Shown one piece after another: positions 16,285-25,541 of a DNA stretch of 64,000 nt (its first letter is position 1; the number at the start of each line of letters is the position of its first letter). Source of the stretch: Shewanella sp. UCD-KL12 (GTDB lineage: Bacteria; Pseudomonadota; Gammaproteobacteria; Enterobacterales; Shewanellaceae); assembly GCF_001957125.1 (NCBI RefSeq), contig NZ_MPHJ01000005.1, forward strand, positions 124,001 through 188,000, given 5' to 3'. The notes beneath the pieces were generated by a model. That model was not told where the DNA came from. It searched no databases and worked only from the letters and a program-made list of their open reading frames with translations. The translations under genes were made by a program, and so were the position numbers.

Positions 16285-17877
16285 TTACTCTGGATAACCC
16301 GTGATATCTCTAATCTTGCTATAAAGAGGTTGTAACTTTTTATAGATATCTAGATACACTTCCCTATAAAGCCGCTCATACATCTGATTATGATCAGTAT
16401 CTGGTTCAAACCTCTCTCCGGCATGTACCATAGCTGAAATCGCACTATCAAAATCTGCATGTAGTCCGAGTCCAACTGCTGCATCGATTGCAGCGCCCAG
16501 CCCAGAGGTCTCCACCGTATGTGCCCTTACCGTTGTGAGTCCGAAAATATCTGCGGCTATCTGCATCGCAGCATCGCTTTGGGCACCACCACCTGAGACC
16601 CGTAACTCTTTGACCTTACAGCCTCCACGTTTCTCTATCGCCTCTAAGCCCTCCTTTAAGCCAAAGACTATCCCCTCGATAATGGCCCGGTAAAGATGTG
16701 CCCGAGTATGTAGATCGCCAAAACCGATAACAGCGCCTTTTGCTTCGGGCCCTGGCTGTTTAACTCCTGGTCCCCAGTAGGGCTGTAACATTAGTCCCAT
16801 GGAGCCTGGAGGTACACTATTCACTAATTCATCAAACAGCTCTTCCGCTTCAATCCCCGCTTTTTCGGCTTTGGCTAATTCTATATGCGCAAACTGCTCC
16901 TTGAACCAACTCACCATCCAAAACCCACGGTATAGCATCACTTCGCTACAAAATGCCCCCGCAATCGCAGAAGGATAGGCAGGTAGAAACCGGACAGCCT
17001 CAATGTAACGCTTCATGGTGACATTTATCGTTGCCGTAGTGCCAAAGCTTAAACAGCCAATATTACTATCTTGGCCACCAGAACCTAACACCTCACAGGC
17101 TTTATCCGCTGCGGCGGCAATCACTTTTAGCCCCTTAGGAATTCCAGTTTGATCGCTCGCAGCTTGGGTGATCTCACCTATTAAGGTACCCGGTTTTACC
17201 AGAGGCAATAACTGTTCAGGCTTAACATTCAATGCTCGCCACTTCCAATCGAATGGTTTAGCCCAGCGATGCTTTTTATAATCGAATGGAAGATAGCCGA
17301 CCTGAGAGCCTGTTGAATCAACCCAAGCCCCTGTTAATCTGTGATGAAAAAAGCCTGATAGGAAGGCAAACTTATGAGTTTTCTCCCAAAGCGCACGCTT
17401 CTCAAGAAATAGCCAGTTTGGTTGAGCACGGCAGCGGAAATTGTTGATAGTCTCAGTGAGCCCCATCAGCTTAAACAGAGGATCCCAGATCCCACCAAGC
17501 CCTGCTACTGGCTGTGCTTTTCTCTGATCGAGCCATAATATCGCTGGGTATAAGGGCTTACCTTGTTCATCGAGCGGTAACATGGTGCCACGCTGCGTCG
17601 TGACAGACATCCCGCGGATCCTCGATTTATCAACTCCTTGAGCCCATAATTGCTGACAGGCTAAACATACATTGTCCCAATAGTACTCTCCCCCCTGCTC
17701 ACACCAACCTGAGTTGGGTGACTCATAGGGCGTTAGTTTTACCTGAGATTTGGCCACTAAGTTGCCTTTAAGATCGAAAAGCAAAGCGCGCACACTTTGT
17801 GTGCCATTATCTATGGTTAATATCCAATCCTGACTGTCACCCTCTGGCATATTTGTATCAATATTCTGCTCACTCAT
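16285..17877 (-). CDS. FGGY-family carbohydrate kinase
   Basis: A 530-residue ATP-dependent sugar/polyol kinase. N-terminal WILTIDNGTQSVRALLFD is the phosphate-1 motif of the actin-like fold. SVTTQRGTMLPLDEQGKPLYPAILWLDQR follows, then the nucleotide-binding block SFGTTATINV and RVSGGGAQSDAAMQIAADIFG. It resembles glycerol/xylulose kinases in general but has the variant RGTMLP segment, so the substrate is open. Its ATG overlaps the stop of the GlpD-like gene by four bases. It is the last gene of an operon with an alkyl-DHAP-synthase-like flavoprotein, so a glycerol-type substrate is the best inference. Confidence 0.88.
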   Translation of the reverse strand: MSEQNIDTNMPEGDSQDWILTIDNGTQSVRALLFDLKGNLVAKSQVKLTPYESPNSGWCEQGGEYYWDNVCLACQQLWAQGVDKSRIRGMSVTTQRGTMLPLDEQGKPLYPAILWLDQRKAQPVAGLGGIWDPLFKLMGLTETINNFRCRAQPNWLFLEKRALWEKTHKFAFLSGFFHHRLTGAWVDSTGSQVGYLPFDYKKHRWAKPFDWKWRALNVKPEQLLPLVKPGTLIGEITQAASDQTGIPKGLKVIAAAADKACEVLGSGGQDSNIGCLSFGTTATINVTMKRYIEAVRFLPAYPSAIAGAFCSEVMLYRGFWMVSWFKEQFAHIELAKAEKAGIEAEELFDELVNSVPPGSMGLMLQPYWGPGVKQPGPEAKGAVIGFGDLHTRAHLYRAIIEGIVFGLKEGLEAIEKRGGCKVKELRVSGGGAQSDAAMQIAADIFGLTTVRAHTVETSGLGAAIDAAVGLGLHADFDSAISAMVHAGERFEPDTDHNQMYERLYREVYLDIYKKLQPLYSKIRDITGYPE

Positions 17878-19454
17878 ATGCCAATTCCCTTAGCTTGCTC
17901 TGTCGTTTTTATAGGTAGCTGATAACTATCATTAAAGATGCTTTTAAAACGTTGCCATTCACTATTGGCCTGCTCATCACTCCAGCTAAGCACTCGCTGA
18001 CATAGACAAAGAAGTTTGGCTCTATAAAGCTCAATCTCCTCACCTAATATTAAGGCTAAGCGTGTACGACGAAGAAGAAGATCATCGAGATGAGCCACGC
18101 TTTCACTTTGCAGTGACCACTCAAGTTCTCGCCACTGACACTGGCTGACACCAAGCGTGTCATCATTTTGCATCGAGGAGACATCTGCAGCAAAGTGACC
18201 GAAATAACCTTTAAGCCTTTTATCTGCATACCCTTGTGTTAATTGACTAAAACTGGCATTGGATATCTGCCCAATCAAGGTAGGATACTGCTTCTTGACC
18301 TCCTCAAGCGTCTCCCTCGCCATGAGCTCTGAACTTGTCAGCTTTCCCCCTGTCACAGAGATTAAACCCGCTTTTGACCAGATCATATGCTCTCTAGACT
18401 CTTTAGATGGGGTTTGGCTCTTGCCTTGGGTAACTATGGGTCTTATGCCACTCCAGCAACTAATGACATCATCTTCATCAATAGCCAACTGAGGAAAATA
18501 GTGGTTAGCCAGCGACAATAGATACTCTACCTCTTGATGAGAGATCCCAGGCTCCTCATCTAGCGATCGCCTATGATCAAGATCCGTTGTACCGATCACG
18601 CTGCAACCTTGCCATGGATAAACATAAACTGGACGGCGATCTTTAGGGTGAAAAAAGGTGATACAAGCAGAAACTGGAAGTCGTGCAAATGGCAGCACCA
18701 GATGACTGCCCCTTAAGGGTCTAAGCTCACCTTTATTTAGCGGATGGAGCTTATCAGCCCAACTGCCTGTCGCATTGATTACACATTTTGCATTAAGTTG
18801 GTGACAGCTCTTGCCACCATCAAGTGTCACCTCAACACCGGTCACACCAGTTTTATCCTCGAGCAAGCACACAGCTTTGGCATAATTTAAGGCTACGCCA
18901 CCAGCTAGCACGCCATCTTGAAGCGATCGTAATACTAAGCGGGCATCATCAGTCACACCATCAGCGAATAGGCTAACACCTGCCACATTCTCGAAGGAGA
19001 ATTCAGGTAGCCAAGATGCGGCACGCTCAAGCGTCACAGGCTTATGATATTGCGTGCCAGCAAGCTTATCGTAAACTGACAACACCCGATGAAATAACGG
19101 TGCTGGCGGAAAATCACCTTGCTGATGCAACATCAGATAGGGCATCAACTCTACCAGTCCGGGGAGTTCACTCAGCAAGTTTTCTCGCTCTCTAGCGGCA
19201 TCACGCGTCATACGCCACTGACCACTTGCTAGATAACGTAGGCCGCCATGGACCATTTTAGAGGAGCGACTCGACGTGCCCCAAGCAAAATCCTGTTGCT
19301 CAAGCAGCAGGACTTTTATTCCCTGCGCAGCCGCCTGATGGAATATTCTTGCCCCAGTGATGCCACCGCCAATCACTATGAGGTCAAACTCAACCTTAGC
19401 TTGCTCACTGAGGGTAAGCCTCAATTCTGTCGCTGCTTGTGTTAAGGTTTTCAT
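17874..19454 (-). CDS. GlpD-type FAD-dependent glycerol-3-phosphate dehydrogenase
   Basis: 526 residues. FAD binding: DLIVIGGGITGARIFHQAA (about residues 24-42), then the GlpD signature SSRSSKMVHGGLRYLASGQW. Mid-protein RPLRGSHLVLPF and GTTDLDHR also match, and the C-terminal domain is the usual helical one. The enzyme oxidises glycerol-3-phosphate to dihydroxyacetone phosphate at the membrane and passes electrons to quinone. It lies 3 bases after the flavoprotein gene and overlaps the kinase gene, so the three are cotranscribed. No GlpF or GlpR adjoins it, so it is probably a second GlpD specialised for this cluster. I leave the symbol blank because a canonical glpD may exist elsewhere. Confidence 0.9.
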   Translation of the reverse strand: MKTLTQAATELRLTLSEQAKVEFDLIVIGGGITGARIFHQAAAQGIKVLLLEQQDFAWGTSSRSSKMVHGGLRYLASGQWRMTRDAARERENLLSELPGLVELMPYLMLHQQGDFPPAPLFHRVLSVYDKLAGTQYHKPVTLERAASWLPEFSFENVAGVSLFADGVTDDARLVLRSLQDGVLAGGVALNYAKAVCLLEDKTGVTGVEVTLDGGKSCHQLNAKCVINATGSWADKLHPLNKGELRPLRGSHLVLPFARLPVSACITFFHPKDRRPVYVYPWQGCSVIGTTDLDHRRSLDEEPGISHQEVEYLLSLANHYFPQLAIDEDDVISCWSGIRPIVTQGKSQTPSKESREHMIWSKAGLISVTGGKLTSSELMARETLEEVKKQYPTLIGQISNASFSQLTQGYADKRLKGYFGHFAADVSSMQNDDTLGVSQCQWRELEWSLQSESVAHLDDLLLRRTRLALILGEEIELYRAKLLCLCQRVLSWSDEQANSEWQRFKSIFNDSYQLPIKTTEQAKGIGI

Positions 19455-19457
19455 TGT

Positions 19458-21101
19458 TTACCCTCTGGATTTATCTATAGAAGGTATCGCCTTAAAGAGT
19501 TTACCAGCGTTGAGTTGCTTGTCTGGATCGAAGTGATTAAAGCAACTTTGGAGTGAAGCAACGACACTTGCCCCCTTCTCTTGTACTAAATAATCCGCAT
19601 GATCTTGGCCAACACCATGTTGATGACTAATAGTGGCATTATTCTTCACGATAATACTTGAAGTGGTAGATTTGAGCTTTTGCCACCTCCTGTATGTCTC
19701 CTCATAACTATCGGCGACGGGAAACAGGTAGGTGGTATAGATACTTGCACCATCGCTATAGAGGTGTGAAAGGTGTGAAAACACATGTACCGGACTGTCG
19801 AACTCCTCTAGTCCGCCACTTAGTGAAGCCTCTATTTTATCAGTGAGATCATCGATATTAGACCAATTAGTCGCTGTTTCTAACGTATCTATGGCATAAC
19901 CCATCTGCCATAAAGTCTCCCTAAGATAGGGGAAAGTAAAGCGCTTTTCAGCCCAGCGTTTACCCAGTTTCTGGCCTGTATTGACCCCACTGAACTGTTT
20001 AATCACCTGCTTTAACTGTTTATAAGTCCCTCTATTAACACTTTTTGACCCTGTGATGCCGTAGACCATCATGCAGCGGTCATCCCCGACACCTTTAATT
20101 GAGAGTAGCCGTTTAAGCCACTGCCTTTGTGTCTGCGTTGCAGACAGAAATAACTGGGTCTGGGTTTCTATGCTGTTGCTCACCCGTAACATAGACAAAG
20201 GTAATCCTTGCTGAATCACCTCTCTGGCACAAGCAACGCCACTTTGCCAATCAGGCATAAAGGCGACACCAAAAAACTCCTCCTCGGGCAGGCGGCTCAC
20301 CTTTACCTTAGCTTCAGTCAATATCCCTAGGTGACCTTCTGAACCAAGCACTAACTGACGCCAATCAGGCCCTGCCGATGAAGCTGGCAGAGTGGGAAGT
20401 TTTACCTCACCGCCAAACGTTTCCATCTTGCCACCAGCAAAGAGATCTTCAATTCGTCCATAACCTAAAGATTGTTGCCCACTGGAGCGAGTAACAACCC
20501 AGCCCCCTAAAGTTGATAGCTCAAAAGACTGTGGAAAATGCCCCAAGGTATACCCCTGCGCCTGAAGTTGAGATTCAAGGAATGGGCCCTTTACACCAGC
20601 TAAAAAGGTAGCTATCTGATCGGTGCGATCGATATCAAGCAGACGGTTCATACAGCTCATAGAGATAGTCACAACGATCTGCTCGGTAGAGATAGGAGTG
20701 ATATGGCCAACAACTGACGTGCCCCCACCATAGGGGATCAATTGCCAACCAGCTTGTTTTGCTTGCATCATCAATGTACGTACATCTTCTGCACTTTTTG
20801 GGAATGCCACTGCATCAGGAAAGAGGTTGAACTGACCACTTTTCATCGCTAACCAATCAGGTAAGCTTTGGCCACGAGCATGACGTAGCCTCACCTCTTT
20901 ATCTATGGAGTAAAGCGCACTCTGCTCAAGTCTAGACTCAGGCACAGTCGCAAGAACCTCAGCTAAACTAGCCACCTTTAACGGCTTAGGCCGACCTAAA
21001 ACCTGAGTAATAAACGCCGCGCCATCATCGCTAAGAGCAAGGCTTTTATCCTTATCTCCCCATCCATTCCACTGACGATTGTCCTGTTGTAATGTCTTCA
21101 T
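19458..21101 (-). CDS. FAD-binding oxidase, alkyl-DHAP-synthase-like
   Basis: A 547-residue flavoprotein of the FAD_binding_4 plus C-terminal oxidase type. Residues about 95-270 form the FAD domain (PYGGGTSVVGHITP; RSSGQQSLGYGRIEDLFAGG). The C-terminal part includes HVFSHLSHLYSDGASIYTTY and NNATISHQHGVGQDHADYLV, then FDPDKQLNAGKLF. That segment matches alkylglycerone-phosphate synthase, whose active site has His-His-His in the Ser-His-His-His-Gly-Val-Gly block. Here the middle position is Gln. AGPS swaps the acyl chain of acyl-DHAP for an alkyl chain without net oxidation; bacterial relatives may be true oxidases. It is the first gene of the operon. Confidence 0.82.
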   Translation of the reverse strand: MKTLQQDNRQWNGWGDKDKSLALSDDGAAFITQVLGRPKPLKVASLAEVLATVPESRLEQSALYSIDKEVRLRHARGQSLPDWLAMKSGQFNLFPDAVAFPKSAEDVRTLMMQAKQAGWQLIPYGGGTSVVGHITPISTEQIVVTISMSCMNRLLDIDRTDQIATFLAGVKGPFLESQLQAQGYTLGHFPQSFELSTLGGWVVTRSSGQQSLGYGRIEDLFAGGKMETFGGEVKLPTLPASSAGPDWRQLVLGSEGHLGILTEAKVKVSRLPEEEFFGVAFMPDWQSGVACAREVIQQGLPLSMLRVSNSIETQTQLFLSATQTQRQWLKRLLSIKGVGDDRCMMVYGITGSKSVNRGTYKQLKQVIKQFSGVNTGQKLGKRWAEKRFTFPYLRETLWQMGYAIDTLETATNWSNIDDLTDKIEASLSGGLEEFDSPVHVFSHLSHLYSDGASIYTTYLFPVADSYEETYRRWQKLKSTTSSIIVKNNATISHQHGVGQDHADYLVQEKGASVVASLQSCFNHFDPDKQLNAGKLFKAIPSIDKSRG

Positions 21102-21187
21102 CTAGTCGTCCCAGCCTTGAGCTATTGATTTCCTTTATTAGCTTATCCTACAATGTGGGCAGAACCTGTCAGTGACAAATATGGACA

Positions 21188-22222
21188 ATGTGTATAGTTA
21201 AAGAGCAAAGAAAGCCCATATTAGGTTCAACCTCCCTCCCTCCAGTGCAGCAATTTCTTCATGCAGCAAGACAGTACCATGTCGATATTTCAGCGGGCTT
21301 AAAGCAGACTGGAATTGAGTTTGATACCTTCTTGCAACTGGATGCAAGGCTAACTGGAGAGCAGTTTCAACAGCTACTGGTCTACCTTATAACTCAAGCA
21401 AAGCATCCACTATTTGGCCTCTACAGTGCCAAGTTTATTCAACCGGATCGCTTTCATATATTAGGACAAATAGGCCTTCACTCGAGTCATTTAGCTCACG
21501 CCATTAATGAGGCTATGCCACTAGAGAAGCTGGTCGGTGATATGGGTGTCACAGAGCTGAAACAGCACCAACTAGGCGTTAAAATGGTATGGCGCTGCCA
21601 ATATAGCAACCCGTTAGTGATCCCTCACCTCATCGATAATGTGCTGGCCTCTTGGGTTAACTTCGCCAGATACCTGCTTGATGACAAAGTGGCCTCCCCC
21701 TTAGAGGTAAAGCTACAAAAATCGCAACCGACTCCCTTAGAAGTCGTGCAATATGAGGAGGTATTTGGCTGCCCCGTTAAGTTTGGGCAAAGAGAAGATT
21801 CAATCTTGATTTCTCACATTATGCTCAACCGCTCATTACCGGATAAAAACCCCAAACGACTGCAGCAGCTCAAAGCAAGCGCCACACTTAGCCTGGACCA
21901 TATTGATAGCAGTGACCGACTAGAGCTTGAAACAGCTAGAATTATTCGCCAGCTTCTTCCTCAGGGAAAAATAGATAGGCAAAAAGTAGCAAAACATCTT
22001 CATATGTCAGGCCGTACCCTGCAGCGAAAACTGTTAAGTACAGGCAAAAGCTATCAAACGCTGGTAGATGACATTCGTATCGAGATGGCTGATTACTGGT
22101 TGACTTGTAGCGAGCTATCAACCGATGAGATAGCACTACAGCTAGGTTTCAGTGATGCCCGCGTTTTCTTTCGAGCTTATAAAACATGGACAGGAAAAAC
22201 ACCTGGAAGCCTACGAAGGTAA
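21188..22222 (+). CDS. AraC-family transcriptional regulator
   Basis: 344 residues. The N-terminal domain (about 20-230) is of the Arabinose_bd/OruR type (HPLFGLYSAKFIQPDRFHILG; PLEVVQYEEVFGCPVKFGQ). The C-terminal AraC DNA-binding domain (about 245-340) has two helix-turn-helix units: VAKHLHMSGRTLQRKL and the signature IALQLGFSDARVFFRAYKTWTG. It is divergent from the flavoprotein-GlpD-kinase operon with 86 bases between the start codons, so it probably activates that operon in response to its substrate. Confidence 0.93.
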   Translation: MCIVKEQRKPILGSTSLPPVQQFLHAARQYHVDISAGLKQTGIEFDTFLQLDARLTGEQFQQLLVYLITQAKHPLFGLYSAKFIQPDRFHILGQIGLHSSHLAHAINEAMPLEKLVGDMGVTELKQHQLGVKMVWRCQYSNPLVIPHLIDNVLASWVNFARYLLDDKVASPLEVKLQKSQPTPLEVVQYEEVFGCPVKFGQREDSILISHIMLNRSLPDKNPKRLQQLKASATLSLDHIDSSDRLELETARIIRQLLPQGKIDRQKVAKHLHMSGRTLQRKLLSTGKSYQTLVDDIRIEMADYWLTCSELSTDEIALQLGFSDARVFFRAYKTWTGKTPGSLRR

Positions 22223-22333
22223 TTAGAGGCTTGGGTTAGCTTCCTCATAATCTCTGGCGGGGTTTAAGCAAAAAAGCGGAAAACAGCTATCACTTTAAAG
22301 CTGACGTCTATGATTTACTCTCTTAAAAAGAGC

Positions 22334-22534
22334 TTAAACAGTCAGGTACATGCCAACTAACACACCTATCACAAAGCCTAAGGCTACGCGCCAGTTGAAG
22401 CTAATAGGGATGCCTTTTTTATGACTTGGTAAAGCCCTATGCACGCCTTCAGCTTTAAATCGCTTCAGTTCAGCAATACGGTTCTCTAACTCAATAATTT
22501 TTTTATCTATCTTTACATCGCTTTTTTTATTCAT
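22334..22534 (-). CDS. small coiled-coil membrane protein, unknown function
   Basis: 66 residues. A charged N-terminal helix (KIIELENRIAELKRFKAEG, possible coiled coil) precedes one C-terminal span (WRVALGFVIGVLVGMYLTV). This is a C-tail-anchored layout. No family recognised. It is convergent with the araC-type regulator. Confidence 0.6.
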   Translation of the reverse strand: MNKKSDVKIDKKIIELENRIAELKRFKAEGVHRALPSHKKGIPISFNWRVALGFVIGVLVGMYLTV

Positions 22535-22757
22535 CGAGCAACTCCACCCTACCTTAAACCAACGACTAAAATATAAAGTTCATATCAGCTTCAGTGATAA
22601 TATCACTTACACCATTTAATTCAATTGGTTAACTCTTATACCAATCAGTATAAAGATGTGATCGCTCAGCGCATTTTGTCATGAGAGACGCATAGCGAGC
22701 GAGGAGCCCTTGGTAGTCATAGGGAGGTGTTCACTTTAGATTCGCTGCAGCACATAG

Positions 22758-22791
22758 CAAAAAGCCAGCAGCTTTTAGCTACTGGCTTTTA
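22758..22791 (-). terminator. intrinsic terminator of the symporter gene
   Basis: On the minus strand: AAAAGCCAGTAGCT, short loop, AGCTGCTGGCTTTTT. The T-run follows on the minus strand, about 20 bases after the symporter stop. The plus strand also has T's after the stem. Confidence 0.85.
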
Positions 22792-22811
22792 TACGAGTTA
22801 TCACGTTACTG

Positions 22812-24191
22812 CTAAGAAGAAGCTTTAGCAGCCTCTTCATCTTCGCGCTTCTTGATAAAGTAATCTCGTGTCAAACTAAATACCACAGGGCTAAGTAACG
22901 CTAACGCAATCAGGTTAGGTATTGCCATCATCGCATTGAGGGTATCGGCTAACAGCCAGATAAAGTCTAGAGAGCTAATCGCACCTAATGGCACCACTAA
23001 GATCCATAACACTCTAAATGGTTTAACCGCCTTTACTCCAAATAGATACTGAACACACTTCTCGCTATATACGCTCCAACCTAAAATGGTAGTGAACGCA
23101 AATACCGACAGCGCAATTGCTACGATATAGTTCCCCATCGGAATAGCTGTAGAGAAAGCGAGAGAGGTCAGTGCTGCACCATTCTCACCAGAAGTCCAAG
23201 AACCAGATACGATAATCGCCAAGCCAGTAATAGAGCAGACAATCAAGGTATCAATAAAGGTACCCAACATAGCAACTAATCCCTGAGCAACAGGGTTGTT
23301 AGTCTGCGCTGACGCATGAGCAATAGGCGCACTACCTAGGCCCGCTTCGTTAGAGAAAACACCACGTGCGACACCAAAACGAATTGCCGCCCAAACAGCA
23401 GCACCAGCGAAACCACCTTGAGCAGCCACTGGGTTAAATGCACTATGGACAATCAGTGCAATCGCATCGGGGATCTCAGATGCATTAACCACTAAAACAG
23501 CAAGACCTGCGGCGATATAGAAAAGAGTCATCAAGGGAACAAGCTTACCCGCAACATCGGCGATACGCTTAATCCCCCCCATTAGTACAGCACCAACCAG
23601 CACCATAAGCACCAGACCTGTGACCCATGTCGGTACACCAAAGTTACTGCTTAGTGCATCGGCTACTGAGTTTGACTGTACAGTATTGCCGATACCGAAA
23701 CCTGCGAATGAGCCAAATAGAGCGAACGCTGTACCAAGCCAAGCCCACTTACTACTCAAACCATTCTTGATGTAGTACATAGGGCCACCAATGTGATTCC
23801 CATTAGCGTCTACTTCACGATATTTAACCGCAAGTACCGCCTCAGAGAACTTGGTAGCCATGCCGACCAGCGCCGTACACCACATCCAAAATAGGGCTCC
23901 CGGACCACCAATAAAGATAGCTGTTGCAACGCCGGCAATATTACCGGTACCAATTGTTGCTGACAGTGACGTCATCAGCGCGTTAAAAGGGCTAATTTCC
24001 CCTTTCTGTGATTTATCTTTATCAGGGATCCGACCAGACCAAAGCAGTTTAAAACCAGTCCCTAGCTTAAGAATTGGCATGAGTTTCAAACCGACTGATA
24101 GAAACAGGCCAACACCTAAAATCATGACTAGCATGGGGGTACCCCATACAAATCCATTGATTGTACTGACAATCTCAGTAATTACTTCCAT
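22812..24191 (-). CDS. alanine/glycine:cation symporter (AGCS family)
   Basis: 459 residues with about 11 hydrophobic spans. The AGCS signature is clear: LSATIGTGNIAGVATAIFIGGPGALFWMW, then FSEAVLAVKYREVD, GGPMYYIKNGL, and FSNEAGLGSAPIAHASA. It imports alanine or glycine with sodium across the inner membrane. It is a single gene with its own terminator. A heptanucleotide array starts 316 bases upstream of its start, in the intergenic region shared with the YgjV-like gene. Confidence 0.94.
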   Translation of the reverse strand: MEVITEIVSTINGFVWGTPMLVMILGVGLFLSVGLKLMPILKLGTGFKLLWSGRIPDKDKSQKGEISPFNALMTSLSATIGTGNIAGVATAIFIGGPGALFWMWCTALVGMATKFSEAVLAVKYREVDANGNHIGGPMYYIKNGLSSKWAWLGTAFALFGSFAGFGIGNTVQSNSVADALSSNFGVPTWVTGLVLMVLVGAVLMGGIKRIADVAGKLVPLMTLFYIAAGLAVLVVNASEIPDAIALIVHSAFNPVAAQGGFAGAAVWAAIRFGVARGVFSNEAGLGSAPIAHASAQTNNPVAQGLVAMLGTFIDTLIVCSITGLAIIVSGSWTSGENGAALTSLAFSTAIPMGNYIVAIALSVFAFTTILGWSVYSEKCVQYLFGVKAVKPFRVLWILVVPLGAISSLDFIWLLADTLNAMMAIPNLIALALLSPVVFSLTRDYFIKKREDEEAAKASS

Positions 24192-24936
24192 TCAAACCTC
24201 TTCAATACTTGCTGATTATTTTTATAGTTTTTGCGTTTAGCTCTATGGCTAATATTGTGATCGCGTCCCAGAGTACAACGAATAGTCAGGGTTTGAAAAG
24301 GGTGGAGGATAAATCTAGCCATGAATAGTTTTACGCATGCAAAACGGTAACTTGACTAATTATCTTAATAAAATTAGTGGTTCCATCTAATTAGGAGTTG
24401 AACTTGTCGGATAACAAGTTTGATTCAAATATATTTTCGACATTCCATTTGCCGAGGTTGGCATTAATAGGGTTAATGAAGGCCAGTGTGTTAATCACTT
24501 CCCAGTGCTCAATCCTCAATCCTCAATCCTCAATCCTCAATCCTCAATCCTCAATCCTCAATCCTCAATCCTCAATCCTCAATCCTCAATCCTCAATGCT
24601 CAATGCTCAATGCTCAATGCTCAATGCTCAATGCTCAATGCTCAATGCTCAATGCTCAATGCTCAATGCTCAATGCTCAATGCTCAACACTAATACACAG
24701 AGCTAATAGAGAAAGTACAAGTAGCCTTCATTTGAAAGCGATTTAATTCACTGTAACTATTAATCCTAGCAAGTCTATGATAGGCGACGAACAAAAGCAC
24801 AATATCACTTATAATCAATATTTTACAAACAGTAACATCGAGTATTACACTTGGGTAAATATTGATTTACAGGTTAATGTGTGAGCAAATTACGAGTCAA
24901 TGAAGATGATAGTGAAGAGGGATTTATGGAGGCATC
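24192..24936. other. 745-base intergenic region carrying a tandem array
   Basis: Divergent gap between the symporter (-) and the YgjV-like gene (+). The array at 24507-24688 fills its centre. The flanks (24192-24506 and 24689-24936) are AT-rich, carry no convincing ORF and presumably hold both promoters. Confidence 0.6.
24507..24688. repeat. 26-unit heptanucleotide tandem array
   Basis: Exact 7-bp units, no spacers: one GCTCAAT, twelve CCTCAAT (24514-24597), twelve GCTCAAT (24598-24681), and a last GCTCAAC. The two equal blocks differ only at the first base, which suggests a 7-bp array that mutated once and expanded on both sides. Since 7 is not a multiple of 3, each copy gained or lost shifts any reading frame, and all three frames stay open, giving 7-residue peptide repeats such as SILNPQS. 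An ORF running through it (24398-24706) starts at TTG and is low-complexity, so I do not call it a gene. Confidence 0.97.
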
Positions 24937-25191
24937 ATGGAGATGATTAGTGCTACAGAGTGGCTTGGTTATATTGCATCAGGGTTTATTGCGGTCTCAT
25001 TTATGATGAAAGATATCATCTATTTGCGGTTACTCAATTTCACAGGCTGCAGTTTATTCGTTATCTATGGCTGCTATATTTCCGCTTGGCCTGTGGCAGG
25101 CATGAATGCCTTCGTAGCCTGCATCAACCTATATCACATGATAAAGATATACCGGGAGCGCTCAAACACCTTAACAGCAACAAAAGAGTGA
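24937..25191 (+). CDS. YgjV-like inner-membrane protein
   Basis: 84 residues with GGAGG 5 bases before the ATG. Three hydrophobic segments: GYIASGFIAVSFMMKDIIYLR, LLNFTGCSLFVIYGCYISAW and GMNAFVACINLYHMIKI. This matches half of the YgjV-type inner-membrane protein pattern (repeated Leu/Arg-x-x-Asn-x-x-Gly-x-x-x-Phe followed by an N-x-x-V/C-x-x-I-N segment). Function unknown. Confidence 0.75.
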   Translation: MEMISATEWLGYIASGFIAVSFMMKDIIYLRLLNFTGCSLFVIYGCYISAWPVAGMNAFVACINLYHMIKIYRERSNTLTATKE

Positions 25192-25258
25192 CTAGCACAA
25201 ACTAACAAGACTGTTTGTTTAAGCAATCTAGAAAAACATATCAAGGGGGACTATCTGA

Positions 25259-25369
25259 ATGACAAAAATGAATGACAAAAAGAGTAAAAAAACAAACACA
25301 GCCCTTTATCTATTCATCGCAGGCAGTATATTCGGCTCAGGCCTTTACTTCGCAATATACTTTTACTAG
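25259..25369 (+). CDS. 36-residue single-span membrane protein
   Basis: ATG 25259 with AAGGGGGA 8 bases upstream. The product has a Lys-rich start (MTKMNDKKSKKTN) and one span (ALYLFIAGSIFGSGLYFAIYFY). A second ATG at 25268 would give 33 residues. The strong ribosome binding site and the positive-inside layout support a real small protein. It lies 67 bases after the YgjV-like gene on the same strand and is possibly cotranscribed. Family unknown. Confidence 0.6.
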   Translation: MTKMNDKKSKKTNTALYLFIAGSIFGSGLYFAIYFY

Positions 25370-25541
25370 CAATAAAGCCAAATCGAGCATTAAGAATTGA
25401 GAAAAACTCAATGGAGGTGCTCGCTAAAAATTTCAATGAAGCGTGCCAACGACCTTGAAAAACACCGCCTTCAAAAGCTACCAAATTAAAATACCATCAA
25501 GCACCACAGAAAAATGTAACCTAGCCTTCACTCCAGGACGA

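Noticed and set aside
24398-24706. Plus-strand ORF of 102 codons through the heptamer array
   Set aside because: Starts at TTG, is made mostly of a 7-residue repeat, and exists only because a 7-bp repeat stays open in all frames.
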